Assembly (NCBI RefSeq): GCF_958298935.1
Contig: NC_084921.1
Location: 40,023,001-40,087,000, forward strand
Direction of reading: 5' to 3'
DNA length: 64,000 nucleotides
Source of the DNA: Phragmites australis
Taxonomy: Eukaryota; Streptophyta; Magnoliopsida; Poales; Poaceae
Shown: one piece after another, positions 46,742 through 59,261 of the stretch
Layout of the letters: the number at the start of each line of letters is the position of its first letter
Position numbering within the stretch: position 1 is the first letter of the stretch
Program-made: the position numbers and the translations under genes
Notes under the pieces: model-generated
What the model was told of the DNA's origin: nothing
Database searches by the model: none
The model's input: the letters and a program-made list of their open reading frames with translations, nothing else

Positions 46742-48190
46742 TGATTGATGGCAACACAACCAAAGCAAAAAACAAATGATACCAATTAAAAAAAATACAT
46801 GATTTCAAAACTTCACAAGGTCATACCTCTTTGTTTGGATGCATGGTAAGAACAAATTAAGATACTGATTGTATAGACAACCATGTTCTTATGAACATTA
46901 TATCTCCCTTTTTGCTACAATTTCCATCAATATTATGTCCTTTTTTTGTTGTGGCTGCTATATAGATAGTTCTTCCTTTTTCTCTATTGCTTCTATCTCC
47001 CTTGATTGACCCATGCAAGAGTTTCTTCACCTTTGTCGGCCCGAGATGCACCCTCCTTTGTCAATAATCTACCCGAGATAGTTCTTGCATCTCGCTTGCT
47101 TCTCTTGCATCTTGCTTTGATTTCAAAATTCCCTCCTTTTGCAAAAAGGCTACAAGCACATGTTGAACTCAAGGGAAAATATTAGAATATTTGGGGACAG
47201 AGCTTCATAAAACATGATCCATATGAATGATACCACTTATGAAGAATTATAAAGAATTGATACCAATTAAAAAGATATACCAATTGTAAGGATAAGATGT
47301 ATTGATATTAATTGAAAAAGACAAACAATGATCATAGTTCATGAAACTCATATGATATAATCTAAACTCCCATATATGTGTGCATACATATAATAAGACT
47401 CACTTGCGAATACCACTTATATGAACGTAGCAATATATGCGTAACTAGACAATAAATAGAGGTAGGAAGTTTAAACCATATCATGTATAGATGTAGCTTA
47501 AATGTAGAAATGAATTGACAATGGTTTCAAATGAAGGCTTTACACATTGCATACCTCCGAAGACTTTTTGATCACTCCATGAGACTACAAAAGATATTAC
47601 TTGAAACACATGTTAGTTTCAAAATCACAACCTATAGGATATGCTTCCCCTAAATATGTGCATACAAGTGTTGAATACTTGTGAGAGATATGCACATATT
47701 ATTGATAAAAATGAGGAGGATATCCTATAGATTGGTTCATGACACATAAAGAATACGAATTGTAAAACTAGTGCCATGTAAGGAACCTACAACTAATAAA
47801 TCATGTAGGTTGCTCATAAGAAAAAGAGAAATACAAGCAACCTACCATATGAAAAACCTACACTAGGCATTGTTCTAAATTGAATTGAGAGTTTGCAATC
47901 CTAGACAAGTCAAAGGTACAAATTGAAAGGGATTTGCATTTAGTACCTTTCACCTTTGGATGGAGATTTAGGTATATGATGATTATGATCTTCATCAATA
48001 CGTCCAATCTTGTATACTTGGCTTCTTTGCTTGATCCTTCATATCATCTTGTGAGCCAAGTCTTGAAATCCCCGAGCTATGTGAACTGCAAGTCTTCTTT
48101 GGAACCTAAACCGATTGGGCCCCTTCATATTCGTGATGACTTCCTTGGGTACCCAAATAGGTTGGTTCCACCCCCTCTCCTTTCTCCCAA
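46742..48190. other. Internal region of the gag-only element without pol
   Basis: Where pol would be expected on the - strand there is AT-rich sequence without recognisable protease, integrase, RT or RNase H motifs. Parts match the deleted relative at 4529-5242. Confidence 0.6.
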
Positions 48191-50014
48191 CTATGTGTGC
48201 AACCACTTTGCCATTGTTTTTCTTCTTGAGCTTGTAGTGGTTGCTCTTGGTCTTTTTATTATAGTTGAGCTTGGTGTAGATGTTGGAGGTCTTGTGGATA
48301 GGTTATTCATCATCTTCTTCTCCTTGGTCTCGTTCTTGACTTGCTTGTATTGGAAGGACTTATGACCTTCTTGATGGCACTTGAAGCATGTCACGGTGAA
48401 CCTATCCGTAAGCTTGTTCACCATGCTATCACAGTTATCTTGAGGAGGTTAGACATGTCCTTTGCCATTTAATCTTGTCAAGTCTTCCTTGAGCTTCTTC
48501 ACTTCTTGCTTGAGCTTATCATTCTCTTATGCAACGGGTTAATTAGATATTTCTACAACAATATTCTCAATACATGTCTTATTGTAAAGGGGTGAGCTAG
48601 ATAAATCAATCAAATCATCATAAGAAATGGAAGCATCTACTTTAGAATTAAAATTAAAGAGAGAGATACTATTTTAAAGGGACCTTAGATTGATATTCAA
48701 TGCACTTAAATTTTTTCTTAAGCTCTTTATGCTCCTTGTTTAGCAAATTGAATTTGCTTAATAATTATTAATAATTAGAAACAAAGGTAACATGAATGCC
48801 ATTAAGTGCATTGAATTTCTTAAGCTCTTTCGATTGTTTCTTTAAGGCCCTTTGTTGCTCATTGATCAAGTTAAGAAGTTCTTCATAGAAGGAAGAATCC
48901 TCATCAGAAGGTCACCATCATCACTTAAATTGCTTTCTATACCTTTGTCCATAAGGCACTTGTGAGATGGCTTGCGTGACGACTTGTGTGATGGTGACCT
49001 TGAGGAGGAGCTTTTCTTAGAGGAGTGGATGGTGGGACTTTCATCACTTGAGCTTGACTCTTCATCTTCATTCACCCATCTTCCTATGCTTGTGAATACT
49101 TTGGCTATTTCCCTTGTCTCCCTCTTGTTCTTGGTCTTCTTTTCCTTCTTGATATGATCAATTGTGTTGACCAGGTCTTCAATGGAGATTGGATGATCAA
49201 TTTTGGCATTGATCCTCTTCATATTCTTCTCTAATTTTTAGAAGAGCTTAGAGATCTTGAGATCAATTTCTTTATCACTTGATATGCTTTGATCATCCTC
49301 TTCATTGTTCTCTTCATTTTGATCACCATCATCTTCACTTGAACTTGACTCTTGCTCTTTTCTCCTCATCCATGCCTTCATGTGTGAGCATAGTGCTTGC
49401 TTTCTTGTGAGGGCGAGGTTCTTGGCGTTGGATGAGATAGAAGCTTTAACCCTATGTTCATGGTTATCTCATGTGCAGTGATCTTACCGAGAACTTAGCT
49501 TGGTGTCATCTTACTCATGTCGTGGTTGTCGTAGATGATGGAGACAATTAGCTTATACTTTGAAAGAAGAGCTTGAAGTATTCTTCTCACCACTTGAGTG
49601 TCTTCAATTTGCGTCCATTGATCTCATTGACAAGAATATTCAAACGTGAGTACATATCATTAGCATTTTTATGGGGAAGTTGTTTGATGCCATTGAGCTT
49701 AGTGACTAGTACATAATATTTCTCATTGCACACATCCTTTGTGCATTCTTGTATTTCAATGAGACTAGTCCAAATATTATGTGCACTGGTGAGAGAATAA
49801 ACACGATGAAATGCATCGATGCATAAAGATGATAAAATGATACTCTTTGTCAATGCATTTAATTGTTTTTGTTTGTTTGTGAGGCATTGCTTCATCCCTT
49901 CCTTGGTGACTCTCCAAATATCTAAACCTTTAGCTTGCAAATAACAAGTCATTAGAATTTTTCATCGGCAAAATTAGTGTCGTTGAAATATAGAGTGCTA
50001 TGGGTATTCATCAT
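48191..50014 (-). pseudogene. Copia-type gag (UBN2-like), decayed
   Basis: An ATG pair at 50014/50011 gives MMNTHSTLYFNDTNFA, followed by a frameshift into YLQAKGLDIWRVTKEGMKQ and the UBN2-type gag core (49587-49952, with FHRVYSLTSAHNIWTSLIEI). A Ser-rich hinge lies at 48866-49222 (EDEESSSSDESP). A zinc knuckle is at 48350-48395 (CFKCHQEGHKSFQY, last Cys replaced by Tyr). Several frame changes make it non-coding. Confidence 0.8.
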
Positions 50015-50077
50015 AACCCTGGATGTCAAAATTCTAAGATGTTAAGCCTATCAAGAGCACGAGACTCTGATACAGAT

Positions 50078-51804
50078 TGTAAGGAACGATGACATCCTAA
50101 GAGGCGGGGGGGGGGGGGGGTGTGAATTTGGACACTTAGAAACTAATGGCTCTAAAACTTCACAAGATAAACCTATTTCAATTTCTATTTAAATGCGCTC
50201 TAGGTTTATCTAGTGTGTCTACTGTACTGCTCAAGAGGATTGCAACCTACTCTAATAAGGTAAATTGCAAGTATGTAAAAGTGGACATGTAAATAAGGTA
50301 GAGAGACAAACTCGGCATAAGGGATTTTTATCCCATGGTATCAGTAGCACATAAGCCACCCCTAGTACATGTTGGTGCTCCACAAAGGATACCTCCAGGT
50401 CACCAAGTCTCTTCCGATCACGGCTCTTAAGATCCCAAGTCATCATGACAAAACCTCCAGCACGATGAGCCACCAAGCCACCAAGACGAGGTCCCACCAC
50501 TAACCTCTCTTATGGTCACTTGTGAGCCGTCTTCATTTCGGAGCTTTAGTCACAAAGACAAGGGTCTTCGCGTCCCTGCACATTCTTCTTGCCGTCACTT
50601 TACACCAAGTCGAAGGGTCAACAAGTTTTCGGCAAGTGACCAAGACTCCAAGGTGTCGGCGTACCTCTCGGTACATAGTTGGATCACACCTTGATCCATT
50701 CTCTAGGTTGCAACACCTAGCAACACATCTCTCTAGGTATATAGGCACCAATCCCTCTCTAATCTTGTGCTTAATCACCTTGGATGAACACTTTAAGCAC
50801 TTTGATGGCTTGGATGTCTTCTCAAGTGTGTATGAGGTTCTCTGGACTCCAGCACCTTCAATTGATCGAGTGGGTGGGTATTTATAGCCTCAAACCCGCC
50901 AACTAGCTTTTGCTCGAACGACTCAACTTTATTGTGAACGCCGGATGGTCCGGTGACAATAGTAGTACAATCAACGAACCATCCGATGTGTACATCAGTG
51001 GATACTAGCCGTTGGAACTCCACTCAAACTTCTTCTTAACACCAGATATTCTGGTGCTGCCTTCAATTCCATCATTGGACTTTCCCGTATGTAGACTTGA
51101 GCCTGACCGAGCCATCTTCTACACTATTCAACTATTCGGTGTGTAGATCTTCTGATCATTGGACCTTTGTGTTGATTTTCAACTCTCTTAAAAAAATCCA
51201 TTGTTCTATTAATGCTCCTGTGTTCTTACTTTTCTAACACTGAACCATCTGGTGAGGTGATCCTCACCATCCATAAAAAATACTACGGTGTGTTCACCGA
51301 GACATCACCAGGCCTTCCGATGAGTGCAACTTCACTGAACTCCACTCATAGAATACTTCGGTGTTACTAAAGCTTTTATCACCAGACCATCCGATGAGTT
51401 CAACAATCTCTGGACAAAATGCTATGGTGAGTGCAAACTTCTCTGCACCGGACTATCCGGTGAGAACAATTTCTCTAAGACTTCTCCAATTCAATCAAAT
51501 TTTGTCTCAACTTCGATGGCTTCATCATGTATTGCATCCATGAGACCTACTAATATATATTCTTGACAAACATGTTAGTCCCAATAATTATATTATCATT
51601 AATCACCAAAATCACAATCATGACTTAATAGGACCATTTTCGCTACAATTAGACATAGCTATTATATGTAAATTGAATGGCTGTGAATCCCTATGGGTGG
51701 TTCATCGAACATAGAATGCTACCCATCATAACATTTAGCTATGGGTGGTTCGTAGAACATAGAATTGCTACCCATCATGACCTAATAGGGCTATTTTTTC
51801 TACA
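50078..51804 (-). repeat. Right (5') LTR of the gag-only element, with extra terminal segment
   Basis: Begins TGTAAGGAACGATGAC at 50078. It carries a pure G tract (about 50106-50120) where the left LTR has GAGGGGG. The LTR end seen in the left copy falls at 51647, but a further 157 bp follow, ending again in TTTTTTCTACA at 51804 and then the target duplication. The perfect palindrome CACCGGACTATCCGGTG is at 51446-51462. Confidence 0.8.
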
Positions 51805-53018
51805 CCACCAACCCTGAAAACAAAACTCGAAGATCAAGTTCAGTCTATGCTGCAACAAGGTATTTTCCAAGATAGCTCCAATGAATTCTCCCCTCTGGTA
51901 TTGTTGGTTCACAAGAAAGATAGCGCATGACGCTTTTGTGTCGATTACAGACAACTGAATGCATTGTCAGTGAAAAGCAAATACTCTGTGCCTGTCATTG
52001 TCGAACTACTTGGTGAACTGAAGGGGGCTTAGTGGTTCTCCAAATTTGATCTTCAAGTCGACTATCACCAAATCTGACTTAGTCCCGCAGAAGAGTTCAA
52101 AATAGCATTTCAAACACACACGGGCCATTATGAATTTAAGGTAATGGCATTCAATGTTACGAGCGCGCCAGCTACCTTTCTTAGTGCCATGAACAACACT
52201 TTAAGTTCCCTTCTCCACAAGAGCGTTTTGGTCTTTTTCGAAAACATTATCATATACAACGCACTTGGGAGGATCACCTTGAACATTTGGAACAAGTATT
52301 TCTATTGCTTTGCCATGATCAATGGGAAGTGAAATTGTCCAAATGTTCTACACACAAACCATCATTGGTTATTTGGGACACATTGTTAGTGCAACGAGCG
52401 TCCACCTTGACGAAGCCAAAATCATTGCTGTTAGAGAATGGCCAACACCAAGTAATGTCAAAGAGCTCTAGAGTTTCTTGGGACTTGCCGATTATTATTG
52501 AAAATTTGTCTTCCATTTCGGTTCCATCAGTCGACCACTCACTGATCTCCTTCGCAAAGGCATAATCTTCACCTGGACATCACATGTCAAGACAACCTTT
52601 CAATTATTGAAGCAGGCACTCATTTTAGCTCTTGTTCTCGCATTGCTAGATTTCAGTAAACCCTTTCACGTTGAAACCGTGCGAGCGACTTAGGCGTGGG
52701 AGCTGTTCTAATGCAAGAGGGACATCCAATTGCATATGTGAGCAAGTCCTTGGGTCCACGTACAAGAGGTATCTCCACATACGAGAAGGAATACTAGCTA
52801 TTCTAAAGGCAGTTGAACAGTGGTGCCCATATCTGCAGCAAAATGAATTTGTCATCCACATTGATCAATGCACCCGAATGAGCATCGCTTGCATACACCG
52901 TGGCAACAAAAGTCTTCACCAAGTTGTTGGGTCTGCATTACCGGATTGATTACAAGAAAAGCGTCGACAATCGAGCAGCTGATGCTATCTCCTGTCACGC
53001 AAATCTAATAATAGAATT
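51805..53018 (+). pseudogene. Host Ty3/gypsy reverse transcriptase and RNase H, decayed
   Basis: Resumes the frame interrupted at 45245 (PPTLKTKLEDQVQSMLQQG), then RT motifs FCVDYRQLNA, WFSKFDLQVDYHQI and VMAFNVTSAPATF. The catalytic YxDD box region reads VFFENIIIYN, so both aspartates are lost. RNase H follows after frameshifts (IAYVSKSLGPRTRGISTYEK) with ILKAVEQWCPYLQQNEF. The frame is cut at 53018 by a solo LTR. Confidence 0.88.
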
Positions 53019-55825
53019 TGTGAGGAACCATCCAAATAATATTCTAATTAATCACTAAGTCAATTATTTACATAATCACGACTTTAATGATTAACCATAA
53101 TATCATCCGGTAGTCCTGACACGTGTTTTGTACCAAGACCAGAACACATGCCTTACCAACATTTAACATCACAACATAGCTTAATAAAGAGCGAGTAATT
53201 AAGCTTATATTATAAGTTCTTAAGCATTTGCAAATTCTCACAATTTACAGCAAAAGAGATAGGAGGATACTAACACTAGTTAACCCCTAGACAAAGAGAA
53301 ACTATGCAATGGAAGCTAAAGCTATAAAAAAAAGGAGGATGGAGCCATATGCCCTTAGTCTCCATCACAAAAGCATGATTTCCGAGTAGTTGTCTACTCA
53401 TGTCCGCCACCCACATCGGCGGGCGTAAAGTAGCTAAAGACCAATTTCTTCACACTGGTAGCACCTGAAAGAGCAGCGTGAGTATGAAGGTACTCACAAG
53501 GCTTAATCCATAATGGGTACTTATAGATAACCTGACTCCAAGGATTATGCGTTTGGATATTAGTAAGAATACGGCCACATGGTAAAAAAAAATTCATACG
53601 CGAAAGCAAATTTGACATGAACATGTGTGAGCATCTATGCTAGACTAAAGTAACATTCTAGCCCATAAATCTCAACTGAACATATATGTAAAAGGAATCA
53701 TAGTAATAATATCTGTAAATAATCATCTTAACCCATCAACCACCTCAATTCATATTCTTAACTCTACGACTGCTGCAAATAGACAAAAGCATGCTCATAG
53801 CCGAGAGCACGATATTTTGAAATGTATTTACACCTTGCAGGGGGATAAAACTTTACCTACACGACTTGAGTATCGTTCAGCTCGTGCGACCACACAGGTT
53901 CACACAAGGGGATAGTCGGGGATAGTCATGCCAACCTTTCTCATACCCGGAACCACCCATTTGCACATTCCCTTATGGCATCAGGGTTACCACGACCATG
54001 TCGCAGACACCTCTGGCTCCCCGCCACCTTGCTTCTCCTATTCTTTTTCTCTTACGCGTCATAGGGCTGCAAGGCAAGCGTTGACACAACATAAGATAAT
54101 CGGCTTGTCATACCGTTAGATCGACATGTGGTTCATATGAAAAGTGCTAGAGCCAACTACAACAATGATCAGTGTTTAAACGATGCAAGTGACCTATGGT
54201 GTCTGGGCTCCTCTCCCGACCTATCTCGGGGAACTTCACATCGGGGTAGGAGAAAACACCCCTAACACCGCCCACATCCCGCCTCATCCTCACTACCCGT
54301 CCAACCCACACCATAAACCTAACATTGATATCATTGCAAAAGTAATTAAGCCTATAGCTCGTGAACGGGGGTTGAACCATCACTCAACTTCGACTGAAGA
54401 ACCTATGCATGGCTAAGCATTTCGATTGACCTTCAATTTAGACAACAACAAGTTAAACCACGGTTACAAGGATATAGATCATCAATAACTCAAGACGGGG
54501 GTGTAATGCATCAACATAGGTTCTACCCATATAAGACCCGACATAGAATCAAAAGCATGCATAACATACATAAAGCATAATTTATCACATTAGAAACATA
54601 TGATCCAAATTAATGGGAGAAACATGCTTAGATGCTTCCCTTACTGCTCAGGCGGTTACCTGATGCTACCCACACAGAGTTCACAGAACCCGTGTGACTC
54701 GGTGTCACCTTCAACCACACCCATGTCACACTCTGAATCTAGGTTCACTAAAGAAGAACGTGCGCAATGATGAGTATGAATGAAGTGCAACAATGTATTC
54801 TACAAATGCATAACAACAAGCTAAAAGTGCAATACAAGCGAAAAAATAGCAAACTTTGTGATCTAAATGACTTCGGAAAGTTAACAGGAGGCCGGAGACT
54901 CCGGGTTAAATTTGGAACATCCGGGTTCCGGAACCTCCGGGTTGTACTTCGGATGGGGGTTCTCGGTTAGCTATTTTTGAATTAACTCGGAAGTTATAGG
55001 CTGAGTCCAGATATTCCGGGTTAGGCCTAAATGTTCGGGTGAGGCTCTGAGCGAGGGTGCTCAGTTGAAATCTCTCGATTTAACCCGAAGCCTCCAGGTG
55101 TATCCAGAACCTTCGGGTTTCGACCGAGTTGAGCTCTAATGTGTTTTCCTCGACCGATTCAACTCTCATACCAAATCTATCCCACCTAAACATGGATAAG
55201 AACTATACAAAGGGTTCTATAGTCAAATTGCATCCTAAACCATCACAGTTTTTAAACACAATTCATTGGTTTTTTTCTCGTGCTACCCGGAACCTCCGGG
55301 TGAAATCTGGATTATCCAGGTTGCTACAGAGAACAATTTCCACAGGGAGAACTTGACTGATTTGACTTGCAAGCCTCTCCAATCAAAAGAGAAACATGTT
55401 TGAGATAGTTCATATATCCTAGACCTCACTTACCAACCAAGCAACACGATGCCTAACTCAAATCCCACCCAAATCCTCCAAATCGCTCCCGAGCTCAAGA
55501 ACTTGAGACATATTCAACCGTAGCTCCAAATCTGAAATTGACTAACTAATTCATGCATTCTTGCTGAGGGAAGCCTAAGGGACTTACCCACGGTGCTTGT
55601 GGAGGTTGGTGACTGTTTTGTGACAAAGGAAACAGAGGAATCGCTCGGGAAGAGGAAGAAATCCGCGAATTCTTGTGCTTCAACCAAGAACACCAAGAAA
55701 CGTCAAGAACGGTTCAAATCTTCTGGGAAAACGCAAATGAATTGGATGGATGGAAAGCTTAAGAGCTCAGGAATGCATCAATACCACATGCATACCTTGA
55801 TTTGGCTTCTAGAAGGCGGATTCGA

Positions 55826-55875
<50 letters not shown>

Positions 55876-56180
55876 AGCTGCTCCCTTGCCTTGGCCGGTT
55901 GGAGAGAGCATGAGGGAGTGAGGGAGAGAGACGGAGCAGGTGGGGCTGTTGCCCAAGGGAGAGAGGGAGTGGTTGGCCACCTATGTGGGCCCCACATGTT
56001 AGAGAAAGAAGCCCGTTTTAACTGTAAATTCTATTCTTTCTCTCCCGAATTACTCTCTCTCAACCGATTGACTCTAAATGGAATGCTTTAGTATTCCAAA
56101 ATAAAAATTACACAAAATTAAACATAGTACTTATGAAGCATGATTATGCTTTTACGTGATTACGATTTTGAGACATGACA
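53019..56180 (-). mobile_element. Solo LTR, 3.16 kb, long-LTR Ty3/gypsy family
   Basis: On + it runs from TGTGAGGAACC to GAGACATGACA, so it starts TG and ends CA on either strand. Flanking 5-mers GAATT (53014-53018) and GAACT (56181-56185) are a near-perfect target duplication. The host reading frame resumes after it (ELHVIST from 56181). No internal coding was found, so it is a solo LTR left by LTR-LTR recombination. Polarity is inferred from the TATA-poor left and the gene-like leader on -. A related fragment is at 2719-4020. Confidence 0.75.
55829..55872. repeat. (AG)22 microsatellite in the solo LTR
   Basis: A pure AG run of 44 bp. Such runs are common in leader parts of long gypsy LTRs. 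Confidence 0.95.
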
Positions 56181-56202
56181 GAACTACATGTTATTTCCAC
56201 AT
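56181..56202 (+). pseudogene. 22-bp sliver of the host gypsy between two insertions
   Basis: Encodes ELHVIST in the frame expected after RNase H (compare the ELNAIS-type linker of related elements). It separates the solo LTR from the next LTR at 56203, so two later elements landed 22 bp apart in the same host. Confidence 0.7.
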
Positions 56203-59200
56203 TGTCACACCCGGTTTTATAATGGGACAAAACCATATGTAAACCACATGTATACCAGGATCAAGTTTCATACATGTAGCGACTTTATCAGCGTATCACA
56301 CACAATGCCATTATTACAACGTACAACTTAAACAAGATAGAAATACCTCAAAGTCTTTAACTAAAATACACTAGCAAAACACAGTGAAGCTCCCATCTTC
56401 CACAAGCAATTGACAGGGGATCCACCAGGCTAGCAATCTTCATCTTCATTGATGTAGTAGTCTGGTTCTCCTAAATTGTCTGAGTAGTGTTTGATGTACA
56501 TTTGGATGGACATAGCAGTGTAAGTACATGTTCTACCCCGCAAGTGTGGGAAATAAAGACATGCAAGTTTGAATAAAGGAATAAGCTATAATATGTTTAT
56601 TTTGCATAAATGCCAACTATGCTAACGTAGAGTTACAAAAGCAACCGATTTAACTATGTGATTCATCACTAGACTTCCATCTCCTAGAAATATCTCCACA
56701 TGTTTTCCAATTACCTGGAAACCACATCAGGTTCCCAAACCATCTGACTTGACACCCATCATAGGTAACCACCCACCAACTAAACCAACTAAACCACACC
56801 ATCCAACTAATCATGTGAGGATGACTGATATATCAGATTTTATACTCTGCAATAGTTGTCCAGCTTTTCCCACGAGTCATGATTTCCATGTTGCCGTGTT
56901 CACGAAACACTTAACACACGTCTATGGTGTGTCGCCCAAAAAATCACTATAAGGCTGTTGCAAAGCATCCTACCCACAAGAATAAGCCCGCTAAGGTTTC
57001 ACCACCGTCAAAGTGGCATCATACCACCCATAAACCCCCTCTTGCGCCTTGTAGCTCTAGAAAATTGTATTCCTCCCTTCCACTACACCACCATTAGCTC
57101 ATTCTATGTTGAGGATCCGCTAATTAATAGGCCAGACCTGTTCCATACCAGGCCTCATGGTTGGCATGATACTTCTTGGGTTGTCGCTCCACGAACTGGA
57201 CCTTACTTAGGTCACTTGAGCAAATGGTGAATCAACAACATAACTATAACCACCATCATCAACACCTCTTTGCTCAAGGCCTAAGGTTTCATGTTGCTAT
57301 ACCAATACTAGAATTTCCCAACTCATAGTTGCATTGTTTATTAGTCATGTTTAAAACTAACAACCCATCCATACCCTTTTGCAAAGCTAAGCATAAGCTA
57401 CCTATCATAACAACTACTGATAACTAGGCGACAAGGAATATATGGAACATGGTACTTTAAGTAAATGTAATTCAGGATTAACAGCATGCATGTTTGAAAT
57501 AAATAACGTATTTGAAAACTAGAATCAGAATATTCAAGGACACTTTTCTCTTCCAACTTGCTGCTCAGACTCTTCAAAGACTTGGTCCTAGAGATTCTCG
57601 AACCGCTCCTCGTCCCCTCTCAAATCGCACCAGAAAAACACATAACAAAACTAACTAATAATAGTACACCAAACAATGGCTAACATCTATGAAAAAGGTA
57701 CTAAAAGATATTACACGTCGCTACAAACACGCAAATGTGAAAACCATCTAAATCAGAGGTAAAACAAGAAAGTTATGCTAAAAACAAGTTTAGGGTTAAA
57801 TCCAAAAAAGAAAAGGACTTGTTTAAATAAAACAGTAATGTTAGGGACCTTTTTGCAAAAAGAGGGACCTATCTATAAATACAAGAAAGATAGGGACTAA
57901 GATGTAAAATTACAAGGGCTTTTAGGTGAATACAAAAAAGTTCTAGGGCTAAAGTGCAAAATTGTCACTTTTCTCGAATTAAAAAAAAATCTAAGGATGA
58001 CTGGATAAAGGCTTTGATGACATGGCATGACATGTTGGCGGATTTGATGATGTGGTCGGTTGATTGGGCGATGACATGGTAGGCTGAGGTGGCTCATAGA
58101 GCTGACTGGGTTCATGTAGCCACGTGGTGACGCACGGTTGGATGGCGAAAGGGTATTTAAAGATCTAATCTGGACTGTCTCCTCTAGATCCAACGACGAA
58201 TAGAGAGAGGGGCGGCCGGAGAGGAGGTGACCGGCGTCGGAGGGGCTCAGTATGGTGGTGCAAGGGGATCGGCGGCAGTGGACTCGTTGGAGAGAGGTGA
58301 AAACCTCGTTGCTACGATGGCGAGCAGCGGAGAACATAGCTGGGGGTATGGGGAACCTGTTTGAAGGTTTACCTTTGGCGGCGGGCTAGGGAATATGGTT
58401 GGTGGCGATGGAGGTGGCGACAGTGTATTGGTTCTCATTGGGGAAGACGCTTCGGTGGTCGAATGCGAAGATGAACGCACGAGAGTGCTCAACGGATGTC
58501 AATGAAGCTCACGGGTGGGTCGGTGGTAGCAAAGCGTGGCGAATTTCAGCTAGTGACGAGCACGGCCTAGCGGCAATGGCGATGGCGGCGGTGGGCTATG
58601 GTTTGGCGAAAAAGATTAAAAGGAGGGGGCAAAGACTTAAAAAGGCTTGGAAAATGCATGGGGAATTTGGATAAGGCGGGGTTCGTTGGGATACGGGCTC
58701 AAGAGAGCGGCGGCGACATCTCGTGTTCGAGTCGGGCCTGGCTCGGGTTCAGCTTGGGCGCAAGGAGGAGATGGAGGCATGCGGGTGCAACGCACAGGCG
58801 ATGACGACTTTCAGCCAGGGTGCCAACAGAGAGAAGCGGGGAGCGGTTGCTGAGCCTGGTCTTTGGCTGGCCCAGGCGGGGAGGTGGGAAGGAGAGAGGG
58901 GGAAGCACGGGCTCAACCTAGGAATAGGAAGAGTGGGTCACTGGAAGGAAAAATAGAGAAAAAGGAGAAAAGGAGAGGGATTGGACCCAAAGGAAGAAAT
59001 GAGATTCTTTTCTTTTTATATAAGCCTTTTAAAAATATCCAAAATTCAAAAGGCATGCCTCGAGGTTTTCAAAAATTTATTTTCACACAATAAAACTCTA
59101 ATGCCTATTCTCAGCATGAATGCATCACAAGATATAAACTATGGCCAAATTAAATTTATTTAGAAAATAGGTTTTAACCTATTCTATTTATTTAAAACCT

Positions 59201-59249
59201 ATTTAATTCTAGAAATTTTTTAGTAAATTATAAAAACCAGGGTGTTACA
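56203..59249 (-). mobile_element. 3' LTR (3.05 kb) of a - strand Ty3/gypsy element
   Basis: On + it begins TGTCACACCC and ends GGGTGTTACA, which are inverted ends typical of long gypsy LTRs. The polypurine tract and pol genes lie immediately to the right on the - strand. ORFs within (for example 57897-58337 and 58399-58674) match no family and are treated as LTR sequence. The second LTR lies beyond 64000. Confidence 0.85.
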
Positions 59250-59261
59250 GACCTACCTCCC
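59250..59261 (-). promoter_or_regulatory. Polypurine tract of the - strand gypsy element
   Basis: On - it reads GGGAGGTAGGTC directly before the LTR start TGTAACACCC. It primes plus-strand synthesis and fixes the LTR boundary at 59249. Confidence 0.8.

Larger units (their letters stand above)
45246..51804 (-). mobile_element. Copia-like gag-only LTR retrotransposon inserted in the gypsy RT
   Basis: Two direct LTRs (45246-46726 and 50078-51804) flank 3.35 kb of internal DNA. On the - strand the internal part starts with a primer-binding-like TGTATCAGAGTC just inside the right LTR, encodes gag, and ends in a purine tract (TAAAAAGGGTGAGA) next to the left LTR. Target duplication: CCACT (45241-45245) and CCACC (51805-51809). 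No protease, integrase or RT was found, so it resembles the gag-only non-autonomous class (TR-GAG). The LTRs differ by many substitutions, so the insertion is old. Confidence 0.85.

Noticed and set aside
47934..48365. 143-codon + strand ORF
   Set aside because: Antisense shadow of the copia gag zinc-knuckle region on the - strand.
58399..58956. GC-rich ORFs inside the 56203-59249 LTR as host genes
   Set aside because: They match no family, overlap one another in several frames and lie within well-defined LTR boundaries.
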